A stretch of 64,000 nt of DNA, taken from contig NZ_CP061315.1 of NCBI RefSeq assembly GCF_018688315.1, positions 1,798,001 through 1,862,000 on the forward strand, given 5' to 3'. The stretch is from Polynucleobacter sp. AP-Kolm-20A-A1 (GTDB lineage: Bacteria; Pseudomonadota; Gammaproteobacteria; Burkholderiales; Burkholderiaceae). This document shows, piece after piece, positions 36,674-45,125 of this stretch; position 1 is the first letter of the stretch; each line of letters starts with the position of its first letter. Made by a program: the position numbers and the translations under genes. Under the pieces are notes generated by a model. The model ran no database searches. It was not told the origin of the DNA and saw only the letters and a program-made list of their open reading frames with translations.

Positions 36674-37734
36674 GCTGCCACCCCTGCATTTTCACGATAG
36701 AACGCACGAGGTTTGCGCTTGGCAACAGCATCTGCAATTGCGCGAATATGGTCAGGAGTAGTGCCGCAACAGCCGCCCACTAAATTTACTAAGCCATCTT
36801 TAGCAAAGCCATCTACCAAGCTAGAAGTAATTTCAGGCGTTTCATCAAAGCCCGTATCGCTCATTGGGTTAGGCAGGCCGGCATTGGGGTAGCAAGAAAC
36901 TGCGGCATCACAAATCCTTGCCAGTTCTGCGATGTAGGGGCGCATTAGTGCAGCACCTAGAGCACAGTTCAGACCAAAAGTCAGCGGCTTAATGTGACGC
37001 AAACTGTTCCAAAACGCTTCAACAGTTTGTCCAGACAAAATACGACCCGATGCATCAGTCACCGTTCCAGAAATCATGACTGGCAAACGCTCACCCGTCT
37101 CTTCAAAGAATTCATCTAGCGCAAACAATGCTGCTTTGGCATTCAGTGTGTCAAAAATAGTTTCGACTAAAAATAAATCTACACCACCCGCAAATAAACC
37201 TTCAATCTGTTCACGATAAGAAGCACGTAGAGCATCGAAAGTGACGTTGCGCGCACCCGGATCATTTACGTCAGGAGAAATGCTGGCAGTCTTTGGTGTA
37301 GGCCCAATCGCGCCCGCAGCAAAGCGTGGCTTTTCAGGGGTGCTGTATTTTTCACATGCAGCGCGCGCCAACTTTGCAGAGACTTCATTCATCTCACGCG
37401 CTAAGCCGGCCATCTTGTAATCCTCTTGTGCAACTGAGGTTGCACCAAAAGTATTGGTTTCAATAATGTCTGCACCAGCATCTAAATACTGCTCATGAAT
37501 TTTGCTAATAATTTGAGGCTGGGTCAGAACCAAAAGTTCGTTATTGCCTTTGATGTCACCTGGATGATCAGCAAAACGAGTATTCCCCGGCAACCCACGA
37601 TAGTCAGCTTCAGTTAATTTGTATTGCTGGATCATGGTACCCATAGCGCCATCCAAAATGAGGATGCGCTGCTTTAGCAGCTCAGGAAGTGCCTGACCGC
37701 GGGTATAAGGCTGGGATAAACCATTAAATTGCAT
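36670..37734 (-). CDS. Methionine synthase, homocysteine S-methyltransferase part (split MetH)
   Basis: A 354-residue zinc-dependent homocysteine-binding barrel matching the N-terminal module of MetH. Zinc ligands are Cys257 (GLNCALGA) and Cys322/Cys323 ([11 protein letters not shown]). The entry motif [11 protein letters not shown] is near residue 26. It is co-translated with the 916-residue partner through a 4-nt overlap. A split metH is common in Burkholderiales. First gene of the pair, divergent from phaM. Confidence 0.96.
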   Translation of the reverse strand: MQFNGLSQPYTRGQALPELLKQRILILDGAMGTMIQQYKLTEADYRGLPGNTRFADHPGDIKGNNELLVLTQPQIISKIHEQYLDAGADIIETNTFGATSVAQEDYKMAGLAREMNEVSAKLARAACEKYSTPEKPRFAAGAIGPTPKTASISPDVNDPGARNVTFDALRASYREQIEGLFAGGVDLFLVETIFDTLNAKAALFALDEFFEETGERLPVMISGTVTDASGRILSGQTVEAFWNSLRHIKPLTFGLNCALGAALMRPYIAELARICDAAVSCYPNAGLPNPMSDTGFDETPEITSSLVDGFAKDGLVNLVGGCCGTTPDHIRAIADAVAKRKPRAFYRENAGVAA

Positions 37735-37808
37735 TATTGAACCGGGAATAATCTCTAGAATCCCTTATTCTATTGGAAAAGCCACTTTTCATTTACCCCG
37801 GAGCCCCT

Positions 37809-38267
37809 ATGTTTGGAACCATTCCAGAATTCAACCAAAGCCTTGATATGTTTAAAACCATGTGGGGTCAAGGTGCAGCGGCACAAGCCGGACAGTTTCC
37901 CTTTTCCGCTGATGCTTCTAAGGCCGGCGGTGGCTTTGGGGCAGCCTTTCCTGGCTTAGATGTAGACGAGCTAGAAAAACGCATTAAAGACCTTAAAAGC
38001 GTTGAAAACTGGCTCAATTTGAATCTGAATATCCTGAAATCGACCATTCAAGGTCTTGAGGTGCAACACGCCACGATGATGGCGCTCAAATCCTTTGGTG
38101 ACGCAGTGTCAGCTGCTGGAGCTGCAGCAACAAGCCCTAGCGAAACCTCTGAAACTACATCAACTAAATCGACGAAGGCTAAACCGCGGAAAACCGCAGC
38201 ACGCCGTCCTCGCAAAGCTGGCGATCCAACTTTCCTCGACGAAGTAGGTAATTCAGATGAGCAATAG
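37809..38267 (+). CDS. phaM: PhaM-like polyhydroxyalkanoate granule protein
   Basis: A 152-residue protein of the PhaM family, which activates PHA synthase and tethers granules to the nucleoid. The family block LEKRIKDLKSVENWLNLNLN and the following TIQGLEVQHATM are clear. The C-terminus has a Lys/Arg-rich tail (KAKPRKTAARRPRKAG) of the DNA-binding kind seen in PhaM. I start at the ATG at 37809, which has GGAG upstream; the frame extends to a TTG at 37773. No phaC or phasin gene is nearby. The last 89 nt lie antisense to the end of the next gene. Confidence 0.82.
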   Translation: MFGTIPEFNQSLDMFKTMWGQGAAAQAGQFPFSADASKAGGGFGAAFPGLDVDELEKRIKDLKSVENWLNLNLNILKSTIQGLEVQHATMMALKSFGDAVSAAGAAATSPSETSETTSTKSTKAKPRKTAARRPRKAGDPTFLDEVGNSDEQ

Positions 38268-39264
38268 CCTCACCCATCGCAAATGTGAGTTGATGAATAT
38301 CTAATTCACGTTTAAACAAAACCGGCACTATCTCTCGAGCATGTGCCGGTTTTTTACATGCGTCTAAAGTATCCGCCAAACGTTCGTCATGATGTGCCTT
38401 CAGTTGTGCAATGCGTGGGAGCATCCCCTGAAAAGGCTTGCCGTGAGAAGGCAATACCAAAGTATCCGCTGGCAATGCTGAATACTTTTCAATCGAGTCT
38501 AAATAAAGACCCAATGGATCAGCATCGGGATCAGCATCATAAACACTTACGTTCGTTGAGATGCGCGGTAAGAGCATGTCGCCAGAAATTAGTACGCCAA
38601 TCTCTTTGCAATATAAAGATGCATGCTCGGGTGCATGACCATACCCCATAATGATTTGCCAGCTTCTGCCACCAATCCAAATATTCTCACCCTCTAAAAT
38701 GCGGCGATATTGACGCGGCACTCCAGGAACCATATTGCTGTAGTAATTAGAGCGCGCCCGAATTTTTTCCAAATCCTCTGGCGCCGTTAATCCATGTTTC
38801 TGAAAATGATCTGCTGAGCCGCCGCTGCCCGCGCGCGCACCAATCGCTGCGCCACCCTCTTTGCAACTCAACCACTGAGCAGTAAGGTAATCCGTCATGG
38901 AAATCCATAAAGGTACTTTCCACTTTTCACATAGCCATTGCGATAAGCCAACATGATCCGGGTGCATGTGCGTTACAAGCACTCGTAATACTGGCAAACC
39001 TTCCAGCTGGGTTGCAAAAATTTTCTCCCATGAGGCCCTAGTCTCATCATTAGCAATGCCGCAATCGATGATTGTCCAACCCTGAATGCCATCGATCTCA
39101 TCGCGCAACAACCAAAGATTAATGTGATCCAAAGCAAACGGCAGCCGCATTCTGAGCCAACGAACACCAGGCGCCACCTCAATACTGCTACCCACTTCGG
39201 GAAGTACATCTCCTAGGGGATAATGGATATCAGCCTCTGCTTTTGCTCGATTTTGAGTGCTCAT
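38179..39264 (-). CDS. Metallo-beta-lactamase-fold hydrolase
   Basis: A 361-residue MBL-fold enzyme. The metal-binding HxHxDH motif is VLVTHMHPDHVG (His99, His101, Asp103, His104). Further ligands are in MGYGHAPEH and LISGDMLLP. A C-terminal helical extension (about 100 residues) resembles the LACTB2/glyoxalase II-like group, so a thioester or nuclease substrate is possible; none can be assigned. Its 3' end overlaps phaM by 89 nt in antisense, which is long for convergent genes. Confidence 0.88.
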   Translation of the reverse strand: MSTQNRAKAEADIHYPLGDVLPEVGSSIEVAPGVRWLRMRLPFALDHINLWLLRDEIDGIQGWTIIDCGIANDETRASWEKIFATQLEGLPVLRVLVTHMHPDHVGLSQWLCEKWKVPLWISMTDYLTAQWLSCKEGGAAIGARAGSGGSADHFQKHGLTAPEDLEKIRARSNYYSNMVPGVPRQYRRILEGENIWIGGRSWQIIMGYGHAPEHASLYCKEIGVLISGDMLLPRISTNVSVYDADPDADPLGLYLDSIEKYSALPADTLVLPSHGKPFQGMLPRIAQLKAHHDERLADTLDACKKPAHAREIVPVLFKRELDIHQLTFAMGEAIAHLNYLLRRGKLDRQLCEDGVLRFSAV

Positions 39265-39307
39265 GGTCTAGCGTTTTCTTTTATGTTTATTTTGTTTTAG
39301 GTTTACT

Positions 39308-39484
39308 TTGACAACCGTTCCATCGCCTTGCGTTAATTGGTGTGATATCAACCCAGAAAATGGTTATTGCCGTGGTTGTTATCGTACGCTTACTGAAATT
39401 GCAAATTGGTCTGAGCTCTCAAATCCTGAAAAGCTTGAGGTATGGTCATTATTAACAGATCGCAAACCTCAAGCATCAGAATAG
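39308..39484 (+). CDS. DUF1289 small Cys-rich protein
   Basis: A 58-residue ORF starting at TTG with no upstream in-frame ATG after the preceding stop. The translation has the DUF1289 pattern: PSPCVNWCDINPENGYCRGC followed by YRTLTEIANW and ELSNPEKLEVW. Four conserved cysteines suggest a metal or Fe-S site. Proteins of this family are typically 55-80 residues and of unknown function. It lies between the divergent MBL gene and the convergent acryloyl-CoA reductase gene. Confidence 0.8.
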   Translation: MTTVPSPCVNWCDINPENGYCRGCYRTLTEIANWSELSNPEKLEVWSLLTDRKPQASE

Positions 39485-39503
39485 GTGCCACTCATTGCTT
39501 AGA

Positions 39504-40487
39504 TTATTTGTTCACATCCACAATTAAACGACCACGCACATTGCCCGCCATTAACTCTTGCGCATACTTTAACGATTCCTCTAAAGTAATTTCGTGAGAA
39601 ATTTCATCCAATGTTTTTAGATCCACTAATTTACTGAGTTGCTCATACGCCGCAATACGTTTTGCACGTGGCACAGTTACGCTATTGATTCCATATAAAG
39701 TTACGCCTCGCAAAATAAATGGCGCAACAGTAGAGGGGAAATCCATTCCCTGAGCAAGGCCACATGCCGCGACAGCGCCATCGCTCTTAGTCTGAGCACA
39801 TGCATTTGCCAAGGTATGACTACCAACGCTATCCACTACTGCAGCCCAACGCTCTTTTGCCAATGGCTTGCCTGGGGCAGAGAGAGTAGCGCGATCAATC
39901 ACTTCTGTAGCACCTAATTTTTTCAGGTAATCCGCTTCTGCCATACGGCCTGTACTAGCAACCACAGTAAAACCTAATTTACTCAAAAGAGTGATCGCAA
40001 AACTACCAACGCCGCCTGCAGCGCCAGTTACCAAAACTTCGCCATCGCTAGGCTTAAGGCCGTGCTTTTGCAACGCCATCACACACAACATTGCTGTATA
40101 CCCAGCCGTTCCAATTGCTAATGCTTGCTTAGCAGTAAAACCCTTAGGTAAAGGAATCAACCAGTCCCCCTTTACGCGAGCCTGTTGCGCTAAGCCACCC
40201 CAATGGCCTTCGCCTACACCCCAGCCATTGAGGAGAACCATGTCCCCAGCCTTAAAGTCTGAGTTGCTGCTTTCAATCACTTCGCCAGCAAAATCAATTC
40301 CAGGGACCATCGGAAAACTCCGCACCACCGGTCCTTTGCCAGTAATGGCTAAACCGTCTTTATAGTTCAGGGTTGAATAAAGCACCTTAACCCTGACATC
40401 ACCTTCCGGGAGATTTGCTTCATCAGATTGCCCAAGCTCAGCACGATAGCCTTGCTCATCTTTATTGACCAAAATTGCCTTAAACAT
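39504..40487 (-). CDS. Acrylyl-CoA reductase-like MDR oxidoreductase (AcuI/YhdH family)
   Basis: A 327-residue zinc-independent medium-chain dehydrogenase. YSTLNYKDGLAITGKGPVVR and FPMVPGIDFAGEV mark the AcuI/YhdH group, which reduces acryloyl-CoA to propionyl-CoA with NADPH; the cofactor loop is VTGAAGGVGSFAI. In aquatic bacteria this enzyme is linked to acrylate detoxification, for example from DMSP. No dmd or ddd gene is nearby. AAGGAAGAG ribosome site before the ATG at 40487. Confidence 0.9.
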   Translation of the reverse strand: MFKAILVNKDEQGYRAELGQSDEANLPEGDVRVKVLYSTLNYKDGLAITGKGPVVRSFPMVPGIDFAGEVIESSNSDFKAGDMVLLNGWGVGEGHWGGLAQQARVKGDWLIPLPKGFTAKQALAIGTAGYTAMLCVMALQKHGLKPSDGEVLVTGAAGGVGSFAITLLSKLGFTVVASTGRMAEADYLKKLGATEVIDRATLSAPGKPLAKERWAAVVDSVGSHTLANACAQTKSDGAVAACGLAQGMDFPSTVAPFILRGVTLYGINSVTVPRAKRIAAYEQLSKLVDLKTLDEISHEITLEESLKYAQELMAGNVRGRLIVDVNK

Positions 40488-40574
40488 ATCTCTTCCTTGT
40501 AGAACGAACGATTTCCCCGCAACAATTGCTTAATAGGTTTATCCTAACGAGCATTGCTGATTATGGAGGTTTCC

Positions 40575-40871
40575 ATGAAAAAAATTCTACTATTAACCGT
40601 AATTTCTGGCTCGCTGCTGTCTGGGTGCTATTCCACGCAGGTCAACATGTCGATGGGCAATATGCGCCTGATCTCTTCTAGCGCCAATCCCCAGGATGTG
40701 ATGGATTTCGCCACCAAGACCTGTAAAGATGACTTCTACCAAGGCGCCAGCTTCCTATCGAAGGCCGGCAAGGAATACCGCTTCAAATGCGTAAAAGCTG
40801 AAGAAAACGAGATTCTGATTCCAATTCCAGGCACAACGATTGCTGCTGAAGCAACAGCCGCAACTAAATAA
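40575..40871 (+). CDS. Small lipoprotein of unknown function
   Basis: A 98-residue predicted lipoprotein with lipobox LLSGC (Cys18). The mature part has two further cysteines (TCKDDF and FKCVKA) that could form a disulfide. No family is recognised. The ATG at 40575 has a perfect GGAGG 5 nt upstream; the in-frame start at 40554 is rejected. It is followed 10 nt later by a flavin reductase gene. Confidence 0.75.
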   Translation: MKKILLLTVISGSLLSGCYSTQVNMSMGNMRLISSSANPQDVMDFATKTCKDDFYQGASFLSKAGKEYRFKCVKAEENEILIPIPGTTIAAEATAATK

Positions 40872-40881
40872 GCAAAAATTG

Positions 40882-41382
40882 ATGACCCCGTTTACCTCAC
40901 AAGAATTACGCAAAGGATTTGCATCGTTTGCAACCGGGGTCACAGTGATCACCTGCCTTGATGAAGAAAAAAATTCTCATGGCATCACTATCAGCTCTTT
41001 CAACACTGTTTCTTTAGAGCCACCGCTCATTTTGTGGAGCCTGAAAAAACACTCACGCCTGATGCCTTGGGTTGAGGTTGGGAAAAAACATCTCATTCAT
41101 GTGCTGGAGCGCTCCCAAGAAAATTTAGCGATGCACTTTGCCACCGTAAAAATCGATCAATTCTCTGGGGTAGCGCACAAACTTGCTGCAAGCGGACTTA
41201 CCCAAATTGATGGCTGCGTCGCCTATTACGAATGCGAAACCATTTGCGTTCATACCGGCGGCGATCACAACATCATTGTTGCAAAAGTAATCAACTTAAA
41301 AAATCACCCCGAAAAAGAACCGCTGATTTTTGCTCGCAGCAAGTTCGTCGGCCTTGATTTTTCTGAAGCCAAAACTGCTTAA
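40882..41382 (+). CDS. Flavin reductase family protein
   Basis: A 166-residue FMN-binding split-barrel protein. LRKGFASFATGVTVITC and HGITISSFNTVSLEPPLILW are the family signatures. These proteins supply reduced flavin to a partner monooxygenase or act as oxidoreductases themselves; the partner is not visible here. I choose the ATG at 40882; an upstream in-frame start would overlap the lipoprotein gene. A GST gene follows by 18 nt. Confidence 0.88.
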   Translation: MTPFTSQELRKGFASFATGVTVITCLDEEKNSHGITISSFNTVSLEPPLILWSLKKHSRLMPWVEVGKKHLIHVLERSQENLAMHFATVKIDQFSGVAHKLAASGLTQIDGCVAYYECETICVHTGGDHNIIVAKVINLKNHPEKEPLIFARSKFVGLDFSEAKTA

Positions 41383-41400
41383 TACTCGTAAGGAAATGCC

Positions 41401-42063
41401 ATGATGCGTTTATGGGGTCGCAAAAGTTCCATTAATGTTCAAAAAGTATTGTGGTGCCTGGCAGAGCTAGGATTCAAAGAAGGCAAGGATTTTGAGCGCA
41501 TCGATGCAGGACTTCATTTTGGGAAAAACAATACGCCTGAATTTCTCAAAATGAATCCGAATGGACTTGTGCCTACGCTCGAAGATGGCGACATGGTACT
41601 TTGGGAGTCCAACACTATCCTGCGTTACTTAGTTTCACAGTACGATAAAAATGGGCGCTTCCCAAAAGACATTGCAGCTCAATACGGCTCTGAAAAAATG
41701 ATGGACTGGCAATTGGCTACTCTATGGCCACCTTTGCGAACGGCTTTTCTGGGACTTACCAGAACACCAGAAAAAGATCGTGATTACGACGCGATCTACA
41801 AGGGCTATCAAACAACTAACCAAACTCTCAGCTTGCTGGATAGCATCCTAGCTACGCAAGATTACTGCTCAGGCAATCAATTTAATATCGGCGATATTGT
41901 GGTGGCCCTAGGCGTGCATCGCTGGGTTTTGCTGAGCGATACCTTTCCAGAAAAAACGGGTCCACGCACTGAACTGAAAAATGTAGCGCGCTGGTTAAAG
42001 CAACTGAGGGCTGAAACCTGTTTTAGCGAATTTGCTGATAAAGAACTCAATATCGTCAAATAA
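41401..42063 (+). CDS. Glutathione S-transferase family protein
   Basis: A 220-residue GST. The thioredoxin-fold N-domain has RKSSINVQKVLWCLAELG with the catalytic Ser/Asn position, the cis-Pro in NGLVPTLED and the ESNTILRYL glutathione gamma-glutamyl motif. The all-helical C-domain is complete. The substrate is unknown; it probably uses the glutathione made by gshAB. TAAGGAA ribosome site. Last of the lipoprotein-flavin reductase-GST set. Confidence 0.9.
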   Translation: MMRLWGRKSSINVQKVLWCLAELGFKEGKDFERIDAGLHFGKNNTPEFLKMNPNGLVPTLEDGDMVLWESNTILRYLVSQYDKNGRFPKDIAAQYGSEKMMDWQLATLWPPLRTAFLGLTRTPEKDRDYDAIYKGYQTTNQTLSLLDSILATQDYCSGNQFNIGDIVVALGVHRWVLLSDTFPEKTGPRTELKNVARWLKQLRAETCFSEFADKELNIVK

Positions 42064-42074
42064 GCTTTAAGGCT

Positions 42075-42091
42075 CAACAATATTATTGTTG
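42075..42091 (+). terminator. Hairpin after the GST gene
   Basis: CAACAAT-ATT-ATTGTTG forms a 7-bp stem, followed on the plus strand by CTTGAACTTTTTAG. It is AT-rich and overlaps the end of the convergent RND gene, so strength is uncertain. Confidence 0.4.
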
Positions 42092-45000
42092 CTTGAACTT
42101 TTTAGCGTGGTGATCTGCGCCAATAAATAGATACATGGCTGGCACAACGAATAGCGTGAAGAGTGTGCCAATAGATAGGCCGGTAAAGATGACGATGCCC
42201 ATTGACTGACGTCCTGCAGCGCCAGCTCCAGAGGCAATCACCAAAGGCAAGACACCCAAGACCATCGCTGCTGTAGTCATCAGAATTGGTCTTAAACGAA
42301 CACTGCTAGCCTCAACAATCGCATCGACCTTGCTACGACCCGCCTCTTGCAACTCGTTAGCAAACTCTACGATCAAAATCCCGTGCTTACTAATGAGGCC
42401 CATTAACGTTACCAATCCCACCTGCGTATAAACGTTTAAGGTGGTGAATCCCAGATTAATAAATATCAGAGCGCCAAATAAAGCCAGCGGAACTGAAACC
42501 AGAATCACAATCGGATCACGGAAGCTCTCAAACTGAGCGGCTAACACGAGGAATACGATCAAGATCGCAAAGAACATCGTTACCAAGAATCCACCGGACT
42601 CAGCCATAAACTGTCTAGATGGACCAGCGTAGTCCATACTGTAACCATTAGGCGCGACCTCTTTGAGGGTTTGACGCATGAACTCCAACAAATCCGCCTG
42701 CGAAATAAACGGTGTACTTACTCCAGAAATCGTTGCGGAGTTTAATTGCTGAAAGTGATTAATCGATTGGGGAACTACTTTTTGTTTAATGCTAGCAATC
42801 GTGCGCGCCTGAATCATTGCACCACTAGGAGTACGAATGTAGTAATCCAAAATCTGATCAGGATTTAAACGATCTATTTGCTTTACTTGTGGAATCACTC
42901 GATATGAGCGTCCTGCAACTGAGAAGTAGTTTACGTATCCGCCACCCAAGGCTGCAGATAGGGCCGCGCCCACTTGCTGTTGAGTCATTCCTAGAGCAGC
43001 AACCTTTTCGCGATCAATCACCAGTACATCTTGTGGCTTATCAATTTTCAAATCTGAATCGACGAAGAAGAAGTTGCCGCTGCGACGTGCTTTATCCAAC
43101 ACCGCTTGGGAAACTTCATTTAATTGCTCATAAGACTCGGTAGTGTTAATCACCACCTGCACTGGCAAGCCTTGTGCGCCTGGCAAAGCTGGGAACTGGA
43201 AGGCTGCAACCCTTGCGCCAGCAATCGTGTTCCATTTTTGCTGCATGTCTTCTTGGAACTTGGTTGCGTTGCGACTACGCTCCTTCCAATCTTTCAATAG
43301 CACACCACCGAAGCTACTAGTTGGGCTGGTGATTTGGAACATTTGCTCGTATTCAGGTTCAGCGCTAGAGATCTGGTAAATCTGATCTGCGTACGTCTGC
43401 ATTTGATTAACGGTGCTATTAGGCGGACCCGAAGCCTGCATCAACACAATGCCCTGGTCTTCAGTAGGTGCTAATTCTGCTCTTGCTGTTGCATACAAAT
43501 ACGCTACGCCACCCAACAAGATTGCGCCCATCACAATGATCACCTGCCACGTGCTTAACAAGTCACGCAATGTTGTTTGATAGCTGTGATGTACTTTGTC
43601 AAAAATCTTGTCAATTTTTTGCACAAAAGAAGATGCTTCTTGCTCTTCAGTAAAGATGCGGGAGCACATCATTGGCGAAAGCGTCAGTGCAATCAAGCCA
43701 GAGACGGCAACAGCACTTGCCAAAGTGAAGGCGAACTCAGTAAAGAGTGCGCCAGTAAGACCGCCCTGGAAACCAATTGGAATGTACACAGCAATCAACA
43801 CAACTGTCATTGCCAAGATTGGGCCGCCCAGCTCCCTAGCGGCAATCAGAGAAGCCTCCAACGGAGACTTACCCTCTTTCATATGACGGTCAACGTTTTC
43901 CACCACAATGATGGCGTCGTCCACCACCAAACCAATGGCCAACACTAGAGCAAGCAGAGTAAGCAGGTTGATGGAGTAACCCAATACCTGCATCAAGAAG
44001 AAGGTGCCAATCAATGAGAGTGGCATTGCAATCACCGGGACAGCAACAGCGCGCACACTTCCCAAGAATAGATAAATCACGATTGTCACAATCACCAAGG
44101 CCTCTAATAAGGTAGATACAACCTCATCAATAGAGCTGGTAATAAATTCTGTAGAGTCATAAACAATTTTGCCCGTCATACCGATAGGCAATTGCTTCTG
44201 AATATCTGGAACAACATCACGGACACGTTGCGCTACATCAAGCAAGTTCGCTTGAGGTGCCACCTTGATGGCAATAAAGACCGACTTCTTACCGCTAAAT
44301 GCTACGTTAGTGTTGTAATCCTCAGAACCCAAAGTAACCGTAGCAACCTGGTCAAGATAAACAATATTGACGCCATCTTTTTTGACAACCAGCTTGCGGA
44401 ACTCTTCTAGGGTATGCAAATCTGTGCCAGCCACCAGATCTACAGCAACCATATCGCCTTTGGTGCTACCGACTGCTGAGAGGTAATTATTTGCGGACAT
44501 AGCGCTATAGACATCATCGGCACCAATCCCGAGACCAGCCATCTTCTCGCGATCTAACCAGGCGCGTAGCGCAAACTTTCTGCCGCCAGTAATTTCTGCG
44601 TTCTGCACACCCTCAACAGAGTCTAACTTTGGCTTTACAACACGCAATAAATAATCAGTAATCGCATTATTGGGAATGTCATCGCTATAAAAGCCCATAT
44701 ACATTGCCGCAGTTGATTGGCCAACTTGAACAGTTAATACGGGCTGCTGCGCTTGGGGTGGGAGTTGATTTTTTACTGCACTAATTTGAGTCTGAATCTG
44801 CGTTAATGCGGCATTAGAGTCATAGTTCAGCTTGAGGGTGGCAATAATTGTAGAGACGCCACTCACACTAGTTGAAGATAAGTAATCAATCCCTTGCGCC
44901 TGCGCAACCGATGCTTCGAGAGGCTGAGTAATAAAGCCTGCAATCGTCTCAGGATCAGCACCATAGTAAGCGGTGGTAATGGTCACAATCGCATTTTGCG

Positions 45001-45118
45001 TTTGTGGATACTGATTTACCGGCAATGAGCCAATCGCCTTCAATCCAAACACCAAGACGAGTGCACTCACAACCAGTGAGAGCACTGGCCTGCGGATGAA
45101 TATGTCAGTCCAATTCAT
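42083..45118 (-). CDS. RND multidrug efflux permease (HAE1 family)
   Basis: Inner-membrane proton/drug antiporter of 1011 residues, 12 membrane segments and two large periplasmic loops. The N-terminus MNWTDIFIRRPVLSLVV and the repeat LPVNQYPQ are typical. The proton-relay Asp pair is in AIGLVVDDAIIVVENVDRHM. It is the third gene of outer-membrane factor-adaptor-permease on the minus strand; no local regulator of the TetR type is present. Substrates cannot be inferred. Confidence 0.96.
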   Translation of the reverse strand: MNWTDIFIRRPVLSLVVSALVLVFGLKAIGSLPVNQYPQTQNAIVTITTAYYGADPETIAGFITQPLEASVAQAQGIDYLSSTSVSGVSTIIATLKLNYDSNAALTQIQTQISAVKNQLPPQAQQPVLTVQVGQSTAAMYMGFYSDDIPNNAITDYLLRVVKPKLDSVEGVQNAEITGGRKFALRAWLDREKMAGLGIGADDVYSAMSANNYLSAVGSTKGDMVAVDLVAGTDLHTLEEFRKLVVKKDGVNIVYLDQVATVTLGSEDYNTNVAFSGKKSVFIAIKVAPQANLLDVAQRVRDVVPDIQKQLPIGMTGKIVYDSTEFITSSIDEVVSTLLEALVIVTIVIYLFLGSVRAVAVPVIAMPLSLIGTFFLMQVLGYSINLLTLLALVLAIGLVVDDAIIVVENVDRHMKEGKSPLEASLIAARELGGPILAMTVVLIAVYIPIGFQGGLTGALFTEFAFTLASAVAVSGLIALTLSPMMCSRIFTEEQEASSFVQKIDKIFDKVHHSYQTTLRDLLSTWQVIIVMGAILLGGVAYLYATARAELAPTEDQGIVLMQASGPPNSTVNQMQTYADQIYQISSAEPEYEQMFQITSPTSSFGGVLLKDWKERSRNATKFQEDMQQKWNTIAGARVAAFQFPALPGAQGLPVQVVINTTESYEQLNEVSQAVLDKARRSGNFFFVDSDLKIDKPQDVLVIDREKVAALGMTQQQVGAALSAALGGGYVNYFSVAGRSYRVIPQVKQIDRLNPDQILDYYIRTPSGAMIQARTIASIKQKVVPQSINHFQQLNSATISGVSTPFISQADLLEFMRQTLKEVAPNGYSMDYAGPSRQFMAESGGFLVTMFFAILIVFLVLAAQFESFRDPIVILVSVPLALFGALIFINLGFTTLNVYTQVGLVTLMGLISKHGILIVEFANELQEAGRSKVDAIVEASSVRLRPILMTTAAMVLGVLPLVIASGAGAAGRQSMGIVIFTGLSIGTLFTLFVVPAMYLFIGADHHAKKFKQQ

Positions 45119-45125
45119 CTGCTAT

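Noticed and set aside
37735..37808. Possible cobalamin or SAM riboswitch before split metH
   Set aside because: The region is too short for a B12 aptamer and shows no SAM-II-like P1 or GCTAAA elements.
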